Source of the DNA: Devosia sp. 67-54
GTDB taxonomy: Bacteria > Pseudomonadota > Alphaproteobacteria > Rhizobiales > Devosiaceae
DNA length: 64,000 nucleotides
Assembly (NCBI RefSeq): GCF_001899075.1
Contig: NZ_MKVA01000005.1
Span: forward strand, 1-64,000
Reading direction: 5' to 3'
The translations under genes and the position numbers were made by a program. Positions 8,318-15,166 of the stretch are shown piece by piece. The notes below the pieces were generated by a model that was not told the DNA's origin, did not search any database, and was given only the letters and a program-made list of their open reading frames with translations. Numbering within the stretch: position 1 is the stretch's first letter; every line of letters begins with the position of its first letter.

Positions 8318-9112
8318 TTACGCCGCCACCCGCGACCCTTCGTCGAAGAACAGCGCCTGGCTGATCAGGGCCTTCACCATGTCGGGGTTGAACGGCTTGG
8401 TGACGAGGAAGGTCGGCTCCGGCCGTTCGCCGGTCAGCAGCCGCTCGGGGAAGGCGGTGATGAAGATCACCGGCAGGGCCTCGGTCGAGAGGATGTCGTT
8501 GACCGCATCGATCCCCGACGAGCCGTCGGCGAGCTGGATGTCGGCGAGGATCATCTTGGGATGGGTCTTGCCGTACAGCGTCACCGCCTCCTTGTGGGTG
8601 CGGGCGATGCCGACCACCTTGTGGCCTAGCGATTCCACCAATTGCTCGATATCCATGGCGATCAGCGGCTCGTCCTCGATGATGAGGATGTCGGTGGCCA
8701 CCTGGCGGGAAATCTCGCGCGAGGCCTGGTCGAGCAGCGCGGTGAACTCGGCGTCGGAGACGTCGAGGATTTCGGCGGCCTGCTCGTTGGTGAAGCCCTC
8801 GACCGCCACCAGCAGGAAGGCCTGGCGCGGCCTGGGCGACAGATTGGCGAGATTGTGCGCGGCGCGCTGTTCCCAGACGAAATGCGGCTGCGGCGAGGGA
8901 ATGCGCACCGCCGAGGACGAGAACAATTGCGAAAACAGCTTGTAGAGCGCGATGCGGTCGTTCGAGGCTTCGGGAAAGATCGACGTATCGGCGATCAGAG
9001 CCTCCAGCGTGGCGGCCACGTAGGCGTCACCGGAGGTTTGCGATCCGGTCACGGCGCGCGAAAAACGGCGCAAATAGGGGAGGTGCGGCGCAATCCGCAT
9101 GGACAAGGTCAT
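8318..9112 (-). CDS. phyR: PhyR, anti-anti-sigma response regulator of the general stress response
   Basis: A 264-residue PhyR. The N-terminal part (about 1-130) mimics an ECF sigma factor, and the C-terminal receiver (about 140-257) has the acidic pair E146/D147, phospho-acceptor D191 ('MILADIQLADG') and Lys in 'LVTKPFNPD'. In known alphaproteobacteria, phosphorylated PhyR captures NepR and frees EcfG. The start fits the family opening 'RIAPHLPYLRRFSRAVTGSQ'. It is divergent from nepR-ecfG and has an exact EcfG promoter upstream (9158-9182), so the loop is self-reinforcing. No cognate HWE/HisKA2 kinase gene is in the window. Confidence 0.97.
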   Translation of the reverse strand: MTLSMRIAPHLPYLRRFSRAVTGSQTSGDAYVAATLEALIADTSIFPEASNDRIALYKLFSQLFSSSAVRIPSPQPHFVWEQRAAHNLANLSPRPRQAFLLVAVEGFTNEQAAEILDVSDAEFTALLDQASREISRQVATDILIIEDEPLIAMDIEQLVESLGHKVVGIARTHKEAVTLYGKTHPKMILADIQLADGSSGIDAVNDILSTEALPVIFITAFPERLLTGERPEPTFLVTKPFNPDMVKALISQALFFDEGSRVAA

Positions 9113-9157
9113 TCAGAAGGCTCCCTTTGACGCTTTTGTTGGTCAACCCGCACAGCT

Positions 9158-9182
9158 AACGGACGGATTCGAAGTTCGTTCC
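9158..9182 (-). promoter_or_regulatory. EcfG promoter of phyR
   Basis: On the minus strand GGAAC (9182-9178), a 16-base spacer and CGTT (9161-9158) match the EcfG consensus exactly. It lies 46 bases upstream of the phyR start. Confidence 0.9.
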
Positions 9183-9190
9183 ATGTTGGC

Positions 9191-9215
9191 GGAACTTTTC
9201 GACCGAACCCGCATT
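9191..9215 (+). promoter_or_regulatory. Probable EcfG promoter of nepR-ecfG
   Basis: GGAAC (9191-9195), 16 bases, then CATT (9212-9215): one mismatch to CGTT. Its -35 lies back to back with that of phyR (GTTCC, 8 bases, GGAAC), so the divergent promoters share one compact control region. Confidence 0.6.
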
Positions 9216-9282
9216 TATGCTACCACGTCAGAGCTTAGCGTCACTCTGGTTCAAGGTCCGGGTAGTGAAAGACAAGTCCAAG

Positions 9283-9468
9283 ATGAACGAAATGAGTGTT
9301 CCGCGTCAGCGGCGCACGGATGATGGGCTCGGCCCGAATTCCGATATCGGCGCAAAACTGCGCGCTTTCTATGGCGCGGTGCAGGATCAGCCGATCCCGG
9401 ACAAGTTCCTGGATCTGCTGGAAAAACTCGATCAGGTCGAACAGGCCGCGAAGCGGAAGGGCAACTAA
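9283..9468 (+). CDS. nepR: NepR anti-sigma factor
   Basis: A 61-residue NepR. The family core 'IGAKLRAFYGAVQDQPIPDKFLDLLEKL' is intact (quoted in part; residues about 23-50), with basic flanks. It holds EcfG inactive until PhyR-P titrates it. A GTG at 9265 would add six residues and has AAGG upstream, so the exact start is uncertain. The ecfG start codon follows the TAA directly, which favours matched synthesis of sigma and anti-sigma factors. Confidence 0.93.
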   Translation: MNEMSVPRQRRTDDGLGPNSDIGAKLRAFYGAVQDQPIPDKFLDLLEKLDQVEQAAKRKGN

Positions 9469-10017
9469 TTGCAGGAATCCCCGTCGTTCAAGCGGGAGTT
9501 GCTGGCGACGTTGCCGTCGCTTCGCGCCTTCGCGGTGTCCCTGAGCGGGCGCCACGACCGGGCCGACGATCTCGTGCAGGACACGATGATGAAGGCCTGG
9601 GCCAAGCAGGACAGCTACCAGATGGGCACCAATATCAAGGCCTGGCTGTTCACGATCCTGCGCAACGAGTTCTATTCGCAGATGCGCAAGCGCGGCCGCG
9701 AGGTGCAGGACACCGACGGCGCCTTCACCGAGCGGATGTCGGTGCACCCCAGCCAATACGGCGTGCTCGACATGGCCGATTTCAAGAAGGCGCTCGACAC
9801 GCTGCCGCCGGACCAGCGCGAGGCCATCGTGCTGATCGGCGCCTCGGGCTTCTCCTACGAGGAGGCGGCCGAGATCTGCAAATGCGCCGTCGGCACCATG
9901 AAGAGCCGGGTCAGCCGCGCCCGCACCCGGCTGCAGGACATCCTGAAGATTTCCGGCGAGGCCGATTTCGGTCCCGACGCGGTGTCGTCGCAGGTCACCA
10001 CGCATTCGCTGACCTGA
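9469..10017 (+). CDS. ecfG: EcfG family RNA polymerase sigma factor
   Basis: A 182-residue ECF sigma factor of the EcfG group, master regulator of the alphaproteobacterial general stress response. Region 2 (about 20-85) has 'RADDLVQDTMMKAW' and 'AWLFTILRNEFYSQ'; region 4 (about 105-160) has 'LPPDQREAIVLIGASGFSYEEAA' split over the helix-turn-helix and 'GTMKSRVSRARTRL'. Translation starts at a TTG (9469) with no gap after the nepR stop, preceded by GGAAGG inside nepR. No in-frame ATG is near enough to replace it without losing region 2. It is convergent with the receiver gene. Confidence 0.96.
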   Translation: MQESPSFKRELLATLPSLRAFAVSLSGRHDRADDLVQDTMMKAWAKQDSYQMGTNIKAWLFTILRNEFYSQMRKRGREVQDTDGAFTERMSVHPSQYGVLDMADFKKALDTLPPDQREAIVLIGASGFSYEEAAEICKCAVGTMKSRVSRARTRLQDILKISGEADFGPDAVSSQVTTHSLT

Positions 10018-10022
10018 GGCGG

Positions 10023-10451
10023 CTACTGCGCCTCGCGCCGTCGCGCCAGCGCGCGGCGGCAGGCGGCCAGCAGGTCGGCGTCGCTGAACGGCTTGCCGAC
10101 GAATTCGGCGGTTTCGAGAACCGTGTCCGCGAGCTCGCCGCGGAACGCCGAACATACCACCACGGCGATGCCGACGGCGACCAGCCGCTCGGCCAGCGCG
10201 ACCTCGCCGGAGTTCGGCCCGGGCGGGTTGACGATGGCCAGATCGAATTCGTGCAGGCGTTCGGCCAGCGCCGCCAGCTCATTGTAATTCTTGGCGAAAA
10301 CGGCCGCCTTGGCGTTGGCGTCCTCGAGCACGCGCTGGATGTCCAGCGCGATGAGGAATTCCTCCTCGACGATCAGAAGACGCTCGCCCGACAGCACTGC
10401 ACTGGCCCCAGAAAGACGCCGCAGAAGGCGTCCGAAGCGCTGAATCGTCAT
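10023..10451 (-). CDS. Stand-alone receiver-like protein lacking the phospho-acceptor Asp
   Basis: A 142-residue single-domain receiver. The acidic cluster E29-E31 ('LLIVEEEF'), S101 ('VVVCSAF') and K120 ('FVGKPFSD') are at their usual places, but the phospho-acceptor position is N75 ('LAIVNPPGP') instead of Asp. The protein therefore probably cannot be phosphorylated in the ordinary way. Its place next to ecfG suggests a part in the stress circuit, for example as a constitutive or competing partner of a kinase (inference). It is divergent from the Crp/Fnr gene with only 43 bases between them. Confidence 0.8.
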   Translation of the reverse strand: MTIQRFGRLLRRLSGASAVLSGERLLIVEEEFLIALDIQRVLEDANAKAAVFAKNYNELAALAERLHEFDLAIVNPPGPNSGEVALAERLVAVGIAVVVCSAFRGELADTVLETAEFVGKPFSDADLLAACRRALARRREAQ

Positions 10452-10494
10452 TTAACAATGACATGTCAGAGCGCCTGCAACCTCAACATAAGCG

Positions 10495-11295
10495 ATGGCG
10501 TTTGCTTCGTGGACTCGCGATGATAGCAGGGATCAGGATTTGGGCGTCATTCTGCCAGTCTCAACGCGACGAGTTCCCTGCGAGCAATGCCCCCTGCGTG
10601 CAATGGCCCAGTTCCGGACCTTCACGTCGGAAGAACTGCGTTTCGTCTCCAGCTTCAAGCGCGGCGAGCTGGTGGCCGAGCCCGGCACGGTGATCCTGGC
10701 CGAAGGCGCCCATAGCGCGCAGCTCTTCACCCTGCTCAGCGGCTGGGCCTTCCGCTTCAAGACGCTGGAAGACGGACGGCGGCAGATTCTCAATTACTGC
10801 CTGCCGGGCGACCTCGTCGGGCTGCAGGGCTCGGTGATCGGGGCGATGGAGCATTCGGTCGAGGCGCTGTCGGCGGCGGTGCTGTGCGTGTTCCAGCGCG
10901 ACCGGCTGGCCGAGCTGTTCCGCAACCATCCCGGCCTCGGCTTCGACGTCACCTGGCTCGCCTCGCGCGAGGAGCGGATGCTCGACGAGAACCTGCTGAG
11001 CGTCGGCCGGCGGTCGGCCATCGAGCGGGCGGCCTATCTGGTCGCCTTCCTCTACCAGCGGGCGTCGTCGGTGGGGCTGGTCGAGCAGAAGGCGCTGCTC
11101 ATTCCGATCACGCAGCAGCACGTGGCCGATACGCTCGGGCTGTCGATCGTGCATACCAACAAGACGCTGCGCAAGCTGATCGACCGCCGGCTGATCCGCT
11201 GGCACGACCGGGCCTGCGAGGTGCTCGATCCGGCGGGGCTGATGGAAATCGCCGGCTGGACCGGGCTGCCGGAAGCGCGGCGGCCGCTGATCTGA
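10495..11295 (+). CDS. Crp/Fnr family transcription regulator
   Basis: A 266-residue regulator: N-terminal cyclic-nucleotide-type beta-barrel (about 45-150, 'LAEGAHSAQLFTLLSGWAFR') and a C-terminal winged helix with the recognition segment 'VADTLGLSIVHTNKTLRKL'. A Cys pair at the start ('VPCEQCPLR') recalls FNR-like proteins, but the further Cys needed for a standard FNR iron-sulfur cluster are not clear. Many Hyphomicrobiales members of this group lack one. The start is uncertain, because the ATG at 10495 has no strong ribosome site. Its stop is directly followed by the EcfG promoter of the next gene. Confidence 0.87.
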   Translation: MAFASWTRDDSRDQDLGVILPVSTRRVPCEQCPLRAMAQFRTFTSEELRFVSSFKRGELVAEPGTVILAEGAHSAQLFTLLSGWAFRFKTLEDGRRQILNYCLPGDLVGLQGSVIGAMEHSVEALSAAVLCVFQRDRLAELFRNHPGLGFDVTWLASREERMLDENLLSVGRRSAIERAAYLVAFLYQRASSVGLVEQKALLIPITQQHVADTLGLSIVHTNKTLRKLIDRRLIRWHDRACEVLDPAGLMEIAGWTGLPEARRPLI

Positions 11296-11296
11296 C

Positions 11297-11321
11297 GGAA
11301 CGAAGCGCCGCGCCGGCCGTT
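11297..11321 (+). promoter_or_regulatory. EcfG promoter of the lipid-kinase-like gene
   Basis: GGAAC (11297-11301), 16 bases, CGTT (11318-11321): exact consensus. It begins two bases after the Crp/Fnr stop and 29 bases ahead of the ATG at 11350. Confidence 0.85.
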
Positions 11322-11349
11322 GCTGCGCGAGGCTCGGGGGCAGGCACAC

Positions 11350-12297
11350 ATGCGCATCATCGGCGTCTTCAACCGCGACGGCGGCACCTTCAAGACCACG
11401 GACATGGACGCCTTCGTGGCCACGGCCACCGGCATATTCACCGAGGCCGGGCACGAGTTCGAGGCGCGGCCGGTCGAGGGCCGGAGCCTCATCGGCGAGC
11501 TCGAGCGCGCCGCGGCGGCGGCCGAGGTGCTGCTGGCCGGCGGCGGCGACGGCACCATCTCGGCGGCGGCCGGCATCGCCTACCGGCGCGGCATCCCGCT
11601 GGCGGTGCTGCCGGCGGGCACCATGAACCTCTTCGCCCGCTCGCTGGGCGTGCCGCTGAAGCTCGAGCCGGCGCTGGCGGCGCTGGCGGCGGGCGTGGTG
11701 AAGTCGGTCGACATCGCGACGGCCAACGGACGGCCGTTCGTGCACCAGTTCTCGGTGGGGCTGCATCCCAAGCTGGTCAAGCTGCGCGAGACGCTGAGCT
11801 ACAAGGGCCGCATCGGCAAGATGCTGGCTTCCAGCCGCGCCGCGATCGGCGCCGTGGTGCGGCCGCCGAACTTCACCGCCGAGGTCGTCACCGCGCACGG
11901 GCTGGAGCGGCGGCGCACCGCCGGCATCTCGGTCAGCAACAATCCGTTCGACGAGGGGCATCTGCCGCTGGCCGACACGCTCGATCGCGGCGTCCTGGGC
12001 ATCTACGTCATCAAGCCGCTGACGCCGCGGGCGCTGCTCGGGCTGGGCTGGGGCATGCTGCGCGGCAAGTGGAAGAGCCTGCCCGAGATCATCGAGCGCG
12101 AGGCGCGCGAGGCCATCGTGCGGTTCCCGCGCAAGACGTCGGGCGCCATGGCGGTGATCGACGGCGAGCTGATCCGGCTGAGCGACAAGGTCGAGCTCAG
12201 GATCCATCCGGCGGCGCTCAAGGTGCTGGTGCCGCGCGATGCGGAGGCGCCGCCCGCCAGTGACGACGCACTGGCGCCGGCGCTGAGCACGCCGTGA
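11350..12297 (+). CDS. Diacylglycerol kinase-like lipid kinase
   Basis: A 315-residue protein of the DAGK catalytic family (YegS/DgkB-like), which phosphorylates diacylglycerol or related lipids with ATP at the inner membrane surface. The nucleotide motif GGGDGT lies at 64-69 and the 'LPAGTMNLFAR' block follows at about 86-96. ATG 11350 is preceded by a GGGGCAGG ribosome site. An exact EcfG promoter sits in the 54-base gap upstream, so membrane-lipid turnover is probably part of the stress response here. A hairpin terminator follows. Confidence 0.88.
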   Translation: MRIIGVFNRDGGTFKTTDMDAFVATATGIFTEAGHEFEARPVEGRSLIGELERAAAAAEVLLAGGGDGTISAAAGIAYRRGIPLAVLPAGTMNLFARSLGVPLKLEPALAALAAGVVKSVDIATANGRPFVHQFSVGLHPKLVKLRETLSYKGRIGKMLASSRAAIGAVVRPPNFTAEVVTAHGLERRRTAGISVSNNPFDEGHLPLADTLDRGVLGIYVIKPLTPRALLGLGWGMLRGKWKSLPEIIEREAREAIVRFPRKTSGAMAVIDGELIRLSDKVELRIHPAALKVLVPRDAEAPPASDDALAPALSTP

Positions 12298-12298
12298 G

Positions 12299-12328
12299 AA
12301 AACCCCGCCCGGAAGGCCGGACGGGGTT
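12299..12328 (-). terminator. Bidirectional hairpin terminator
   Basis: AACCCCG and CGGGGTT frame a longer stem (CCGG/CCGG inside, AAGG loop). On the minus strand it is followed by TTTTCTC, the expected form for the small gene at 12356-12589. It may also stop the lipid-kinase transcript from the other side. Confidence 0.75.
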
Positions 12329-12355
12329 CCAAACTGCTTTGCGATTTGCCTCGGG

Positions 12356-12589
12356 CTAGAGGCTGTTGGCGCCGGCTTCCACCGGTTGCTGGCCGAGCTT
12401 GCGCAGGGCCTGCTCGATGGCCTTCAGATCCTCGCCATCGTCGCCATCGATGGGGGTCATGCCCTCGGTGGCGCTGCGCTCCTTGCTCAGGGAGTCGGCC
12501 TCGAGCTGGCGCAGGACTTCGATCTTCTCATTGTCCTCAAGAGCGTCGTCCTTAAGGATCGTCACAATCTGCCGTTTGATGTGAGACAT
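12356..12589 (-). CDS. Small soluble protein in the EcfG regulon, unknown function
   Basis: A 77-residue, acidic and helical protein of unknown function: 'ILKDDALEDNEKIEVLRQLEADSLSKE' is split over predicted helices. It has no membrane segment, signal or Cys. The ribosome site is GAGAGGATTTGCC before the ATG at 12589. An exact EcfG promoter lies 58 bases upstream and a hairpin with a T run follows the stop, so this is a self-contained stress-induced transcript. Confidence 0.75.
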   Translation of the reverse strand: MSHIKRQIVTILKDDALEDNEKIEVLRQLEADSLSKERSATEGMTPIDGDDGEDLKAIEQALRKLGQQPVEAGANSL

Positions 12590-12646
12590 GGCAAATCCTC
12601 TCGGTTCATGTCGCCCGCCGCCTGACGCGGCCGACGGGCATTAGGT

Positions 12647-12672
12647 AACGGGGGAGGGCAGGCCCAGGTTCC
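12647..12672 (-). promoter_or_regulatory. EcfG promoter of the 77-residue protein gene
   Basis: On the minus strand GGAAC (12672-12668), 17 bases, CGTT (12650-12647): exact consensus. It overlaps the last base of the stop codon of the holin-like gene. Confidence 0.85.
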
Positions 12673-13115
12673 TATTTGCGGCGCTCCCGGTCGTCCTTCC
12701 TGAGCAGCAGCGCCGAGGCCAGCGCGGCGCCCGCCGGCAGGCCGATCTGTTTGAACAGCGGCGAGCGCAGGATCAGCGGAACGGCGGTGATGATGGCGGT
12801 GGTGACGAGCGCCGTCATCTCGGCGCCCTTTTTCTTCTCGGCATCGCGTTTGGCCGCGATGCCGTCCTGGATGTGGGCCACGAGGAAGATGACGAGCGCG
12901 ATCAGCGCCGCCGCAAGCGCGATGATCAGCGGCGCGATCACCGGGCCGACGGCGTAGGCGAGGGCGGTGTTGATCGCCACCAGCACGAAGGCGGCGAACA
13001 CCACGCCCAGGGCGCCGATCAGGCCCCAGATGATGGCCTGGCGCTTGACGCCGGCGGTGATCGACGCCGCCTCGATGCCGAGCAGCGACAGGAGAGGCGC
13101 CAGAACTGCGAGCAT
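12672..13115 (-). CDS. Phage-holin-like / DUF1469-type membrane protein
   Basis: A 147-residue protein with three or four hydrophobic segments: 'LIGALGVVFAAFVLVAI', 'VIAPLIIALAAALIALVIFLV' and a third near the C-terminus, joined by a charged loop ('AAKRDAEKKKG'). This is the arrangement of the holin-superfamily proteins often found beside DUF883 genes. It is four bases downstream of the DUF883 gene, so both are made from the same EcfG-driven mRNA. A membrane-stabilising role under stress is inferred; real phage lysis is unlikely since no phage genes are near. Confidence 0.72.
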   Translation of the reverse strand: MLAVLAPLLSLLGIEAASITAGVKRQAIIWGLIGALGVVFAAFVLVAINTALAYAVGPVIAPLIIALAAALIALVIFLVAHIQDGIAAKRDAEKKKGAEMTALVTTAIITAVPLILRSPLFKQIGLPAGAALASALLLRKDDRERRK

Positions 13116-13119
13116 GGCG

Positions 13120-13563
13120 CTACCGGGTGATGACGGCGAGCAGGAAGCCCAGCGCCACGGCGCCCGCCACCGCGGTCAGCGGCTTCTCGCGAATGGTGTC
13201 CTTGATCTGCTTTTCGAAGGCGCCGAATTCGTCCTGCGCATAGTCGAGCGCCGACTGGCCACGGGCGGCGAGCTCGTCGGCGCGGGCGCTGGCGGTGCTC
13301 TTGAGCTCGTTGGCGCCGGTCTGGCCCATGCGGCTCAGCGTGCCGGCGATGGATTTGAGGTCCGACTGCAGCTGCGTGACCTGGTCCTGCAGGTTGTCGG
13401 TCTCGGCGTCGATCGCCGGGGAAACGCGGCTGCGGCGGCGGGCGCCGGCGGCGGCCGAGCGGCGCGGACGCGAGGCGCCGCGGCTGGACGAAGAGGAGGT
13501 GGAGGATGCGGCCTGGGCACTGCCGTTGCTGCGGCCCGGGGCCATGTCGTCGGTGTCGGCCAT
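13120..13563 (-). CDS. DUF883/ElaB-YgaM-like membrane-anchored protein
   Basis: A 147-residue protein. A Ser/Arg-rich, disordered N-terminus (about 1-50) is followed by a long amphipathic coiled-coil helix ('NLQDQVTQLQSDLKSI') and a C-terminal GxxxG-like membrane anchor ('REKPLTAVAGAVALGFLLAVI'), as in ElaB/YqjD, which bind ribosomes or protect membranes in stationary phase. AGGAG lies at a good distance before ATG 13563. The EcfG promoter at 13600-13625 drives it. Confidence 0.85.
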   Translation of the reverse strand: MADTDDMAPGRSNGSAQAASSTSSSSSRGASRPRRSAAAGARRRSRVSPAIDAETDNLQDQVTQLQSDLKSIAGTLSRMGQTGANELKSTASARADELAARGQSALDYAQDEFGAFEKQIKDTIREKPLTAVAGAVALGFLLAVITR

Positions 13564-13589
13564 CGTGGATGCTCCTGGGTTCGGTGACG

Positions 13590-13654
13590 CTCTGGTTGCA
13601 ACGCCGCTGCCGGGGGCCGGGTTCCCGTCGCCGACAGCGGCGTTGCAACCAGAG
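13590..13654. repeat. Perfect 20-base inverted repeat flanking the DUF883 promoter
   Basis: CTCTGGTTGCAACGCCGCTG (13590-13609) is repeated as its exact reverse complement at 13635-13654, with 25 bases between. Each arm contains the 8-base palindrome GTTGCAAC, and the left arm carries the CGTT -10 of the EcfG promoter. It may be a paired operator or a large hairpin. Confidence 0.85.
13600..13625 (-). promoter_or_regulatory. EcfG promoter of the DUF883-holin operon
   Basis: On the minus strand GGAAC (13625-13621), 17 bases, CGTT (13603-13600): exact consensus, 37 bases upstream of the ATG. It is embedded in the inverted repeat 13590-13654. Confidence 0.88.
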
Positions 13655-13696
13655 AAAACAAACACCCCGGTCCGCGGGGGAGTGCGAACCGGGGTG
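13651..13696 (-). terminator. Terminator after the DUF3309-like gene
   Basis: CACCCCGGT (13663-13671) pairs with ACCGGGGTG (13688-13696). On the minus strand the stem is followed by TGTTTGTTTTCTC. It separates the two-gene small-protein transcript from the DUF883 promoter. Confidence 0.7.
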
Positions 13697-13739
13697 GTTT
13701 ATGCGGGTCGAAAGGGGGGCGACCTAGGACCCGCAGAGC

Positions 13740-13895
13740 TCAGATCCGACCCATCAACACGAGGATGATGACGATCACGAGCACGACGCCGACAATCCCA
13801 GAGGGGAAATATCCCCAGGAGCGGGAGTATCCCCAGCTCGGGATGGCGCCGATCAGCAACAGGATGAGGATGACGATGAGGATTGTGCTGAGCAT
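13740..13895 (-). CDS. DUF3309-like small membrane protein
   Basis: A 51-residue protein with two hydrophobic helices ('MLSTILIVILILLLIGAI' and 'GIVGVVLVIVIILVLMGRI') around a Trp/Tyr/Gly/Ser turn ('PSWGYSRSWGYFPSG'), the pattern of DUF3309. AAGGAG precedes the ATG at 13895. It follows another small membrane protein gene by 31 bases and is likely co-transcribed with it. Function is unknown; such proteins often accompany stress regulons. Confidence 0.82.
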   Translation of the reverse strand: MLSTILIVILILLLIGAIPSWGYSRSWGYFPSGIVGVVLVIVIILVLMGRI

Positions 13896-13926
13896 CTTGG
13901 CGTACTCCTTGGTGGACGCTGGCGTT

Positions 13927-14094
13927 CTAGAAGGCGACGAACAGGAATGCCGCCGCCACGGCGAGGATGCCGATCGCCGGAGCCATCGCACCCAGGACCG
14001 CGCCCAGATGTACGCGCCCGTCATACCCCTCGACCGACCACACCATGGCGGAGCGGGCCGAGTGTTCCAGAGCGTTGATCTCCATCTGCGTCAT
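13927..14094 (-). CDS. Small C-terminally anchored membrane protein, unknown
   Basis: A 55-residue protein: a soluble N-terminal half ('MTQMEINALEHSARSAMVWS') and a C-terminal helix ('APAIGILAVAAAFLFVAF'). AAGGA lies upstream of the ATG at 14094. A GGAAC-N16-AGTT element at 14180-14204 could be its promoter. It is probably the first gene of a two-gene transcript with the DUF3309-like protein. I recognise no family. Confidence 0.65.
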   Translation of the reverse strand: MTQMEINALEHSARSAMVWSVEGYDGRVHLGAVLGAMAPAIGILAVAAAFLFVAF

Positions 14095-14179
14095 CGCCTT
14101 GATCCTTTTTGTCTTTTGACCGGGAGGGAGGGCCCGGTCTCCGCCTTGGACAGTCGCGCATGAGGTGCGCTGGCCAGAT

Positions 14180-14204
14180 AACTGGCGGCGCGGAAGATGG
14201 TTCC
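14180..14204 (-). promoter_or_regulatory. Near-consensus EcfG promoter
   Basis: On the minus strand GGAAC (14204-14200), 16 bases, AGTT (14183-14180): one mismatch in the -10. It is 86 bases upstream of the 55-residue membrane protein gene. Confidence 0.45.
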
Positions 14205-14266
14205 AGACGAGAGGGGCAATCGGCAGTCGGGCTGGCCCGATCGCGGCTGTCTCGAGACGAGTGCCG

Positions 14267-15145
14267 CTATTCCACCCGCACCACGTCCACCGACTGCTTG
14301 GTCTCGTGGCGGCCGGAGGTGCGCAGCACGCCCACGATCGGGGAGATGTCGGAATAGTCGCGGCCATGGCCGATGGTGATGTGGTCGCTGCCGGCCAGCA
14401 TGGCGTTGGTGGGATCGAATTCCACCCAGCCGGCGTGCTGGCCGCACCAGGCGCGCACCCAGGCATGCATGGCGTCGGCGCCTTCGAGCCGCGGCTTGCC
14501 CCTGGGCGGGATGGTGCGCAGGAACCCCGAGACGTAGGCGGCGGGGATGCCGACGCCGCGCAGGCCGGCGATCATCACATGCACGAAGTCCTGGCAGACG
14601 CCGCGCCGGAGCTGGAAGGCCTCGAGCGGGGTGGTGTCGACATTGGTGGATTTGCGGTCGTAGGCGAAGTCGCGGTGGATGGCGAGGCAGAGGTCCATCG
14701 CCGCGGCGCGCACCGAGGTAGTGCGCCCGAGGCTCTGGCGCGCATAGTCGGTGATCGCCCGGCTCAGCGGCACGCGCGGCGAGGCGGCGAGGAAATGGTG
14801 CGGGGAATTGCCGTCGAGCGACCACAGCGCGCCGAGCTCGCGCTGCAGTGCCGCGAGGTCGGGCGACAGGTCGGCGGGCGGGGCGCTGTCGTCGACGCCG
14901 ACGCGGGCGCTGAGGCGGACGTCGAGCCGGTCGTGATAGCCGGCATAGGCGATGGTGGTGACGAGATTGCCGAAGAAGTCGGTGAAATTGGTCTGGATGT
15001 CGGGCTCGGGGTCGAAGGCGATGGACGAGGCGATCACCCGCTGCACGCCGGGGATCGACGCCGGCGCCACCCGCACCAGATGCCGGTCGCCATGCACGAA
15101 GCCCTCGTAGTCGTAATGCAGCTCGAGGCGGACGTCATAGAGCAT
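14267..15145 (-). CDS. Transglutaminase-like cysteine protease (bacterial N-terminal domain type)
   Basis: A 292-residue protein with the N-terminal beta domain typical of bacterial transglutaminase-like proteins (about 1-90) and a catalytic core with the triad C184 ('RRGVCQDFVHV'), H227 ('DAMHAWVRAW') and D244 ('VEFDPTNAM'). No signal peptide is visible. It is the last gene of a leftward set with an ATP-grasp/alpha-E fusion and a DUF2126 transglutaminase. Such clusters are widespread and have been predicted to make or process a peptide or amide-linked product, but the product is unknown. A palindromic repeat separates it from the next gene. Confidence 0.88.
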   Translation of the reverse strand: MLYDVRLELHYDYEGFVHGDRHLVRVAPASIPGVQRVIASSIAFDPEPDIQTNFTDFFGNLVTTIAYAGYHDRLDVRLSARVGVDDSAPPADLSPDLAALQRELGALWSLDGNSPHHFLAASPRVPLSRAITDYARQSLGRTTSVRAAAMDLCLAIHRDFAYDRKSTNVDTTPLEAFQLRRGVCQDFVHVMIAGLRGVGIPAAYVSGFLRTIPPRGKPRLEGADAMHAWVRAWCGQHAGWVEFDPTNAMLAGSDHITIGHGRDYSDISPIVGVLRTSGRHETKQSVDVVRVE

Positions 15146-15166
15146 TGAATGCTCCGTGCTCGTTCG

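Noticed and set aside
12672-13115. Prophage remnant signalled by a holin-like protein
   Set aside because: No endolysin, integrase or structural phage gene is near, and the gene is in an EcfG-driven unit with DUF883; this holin superfamily is common in chromosomal stress operons.
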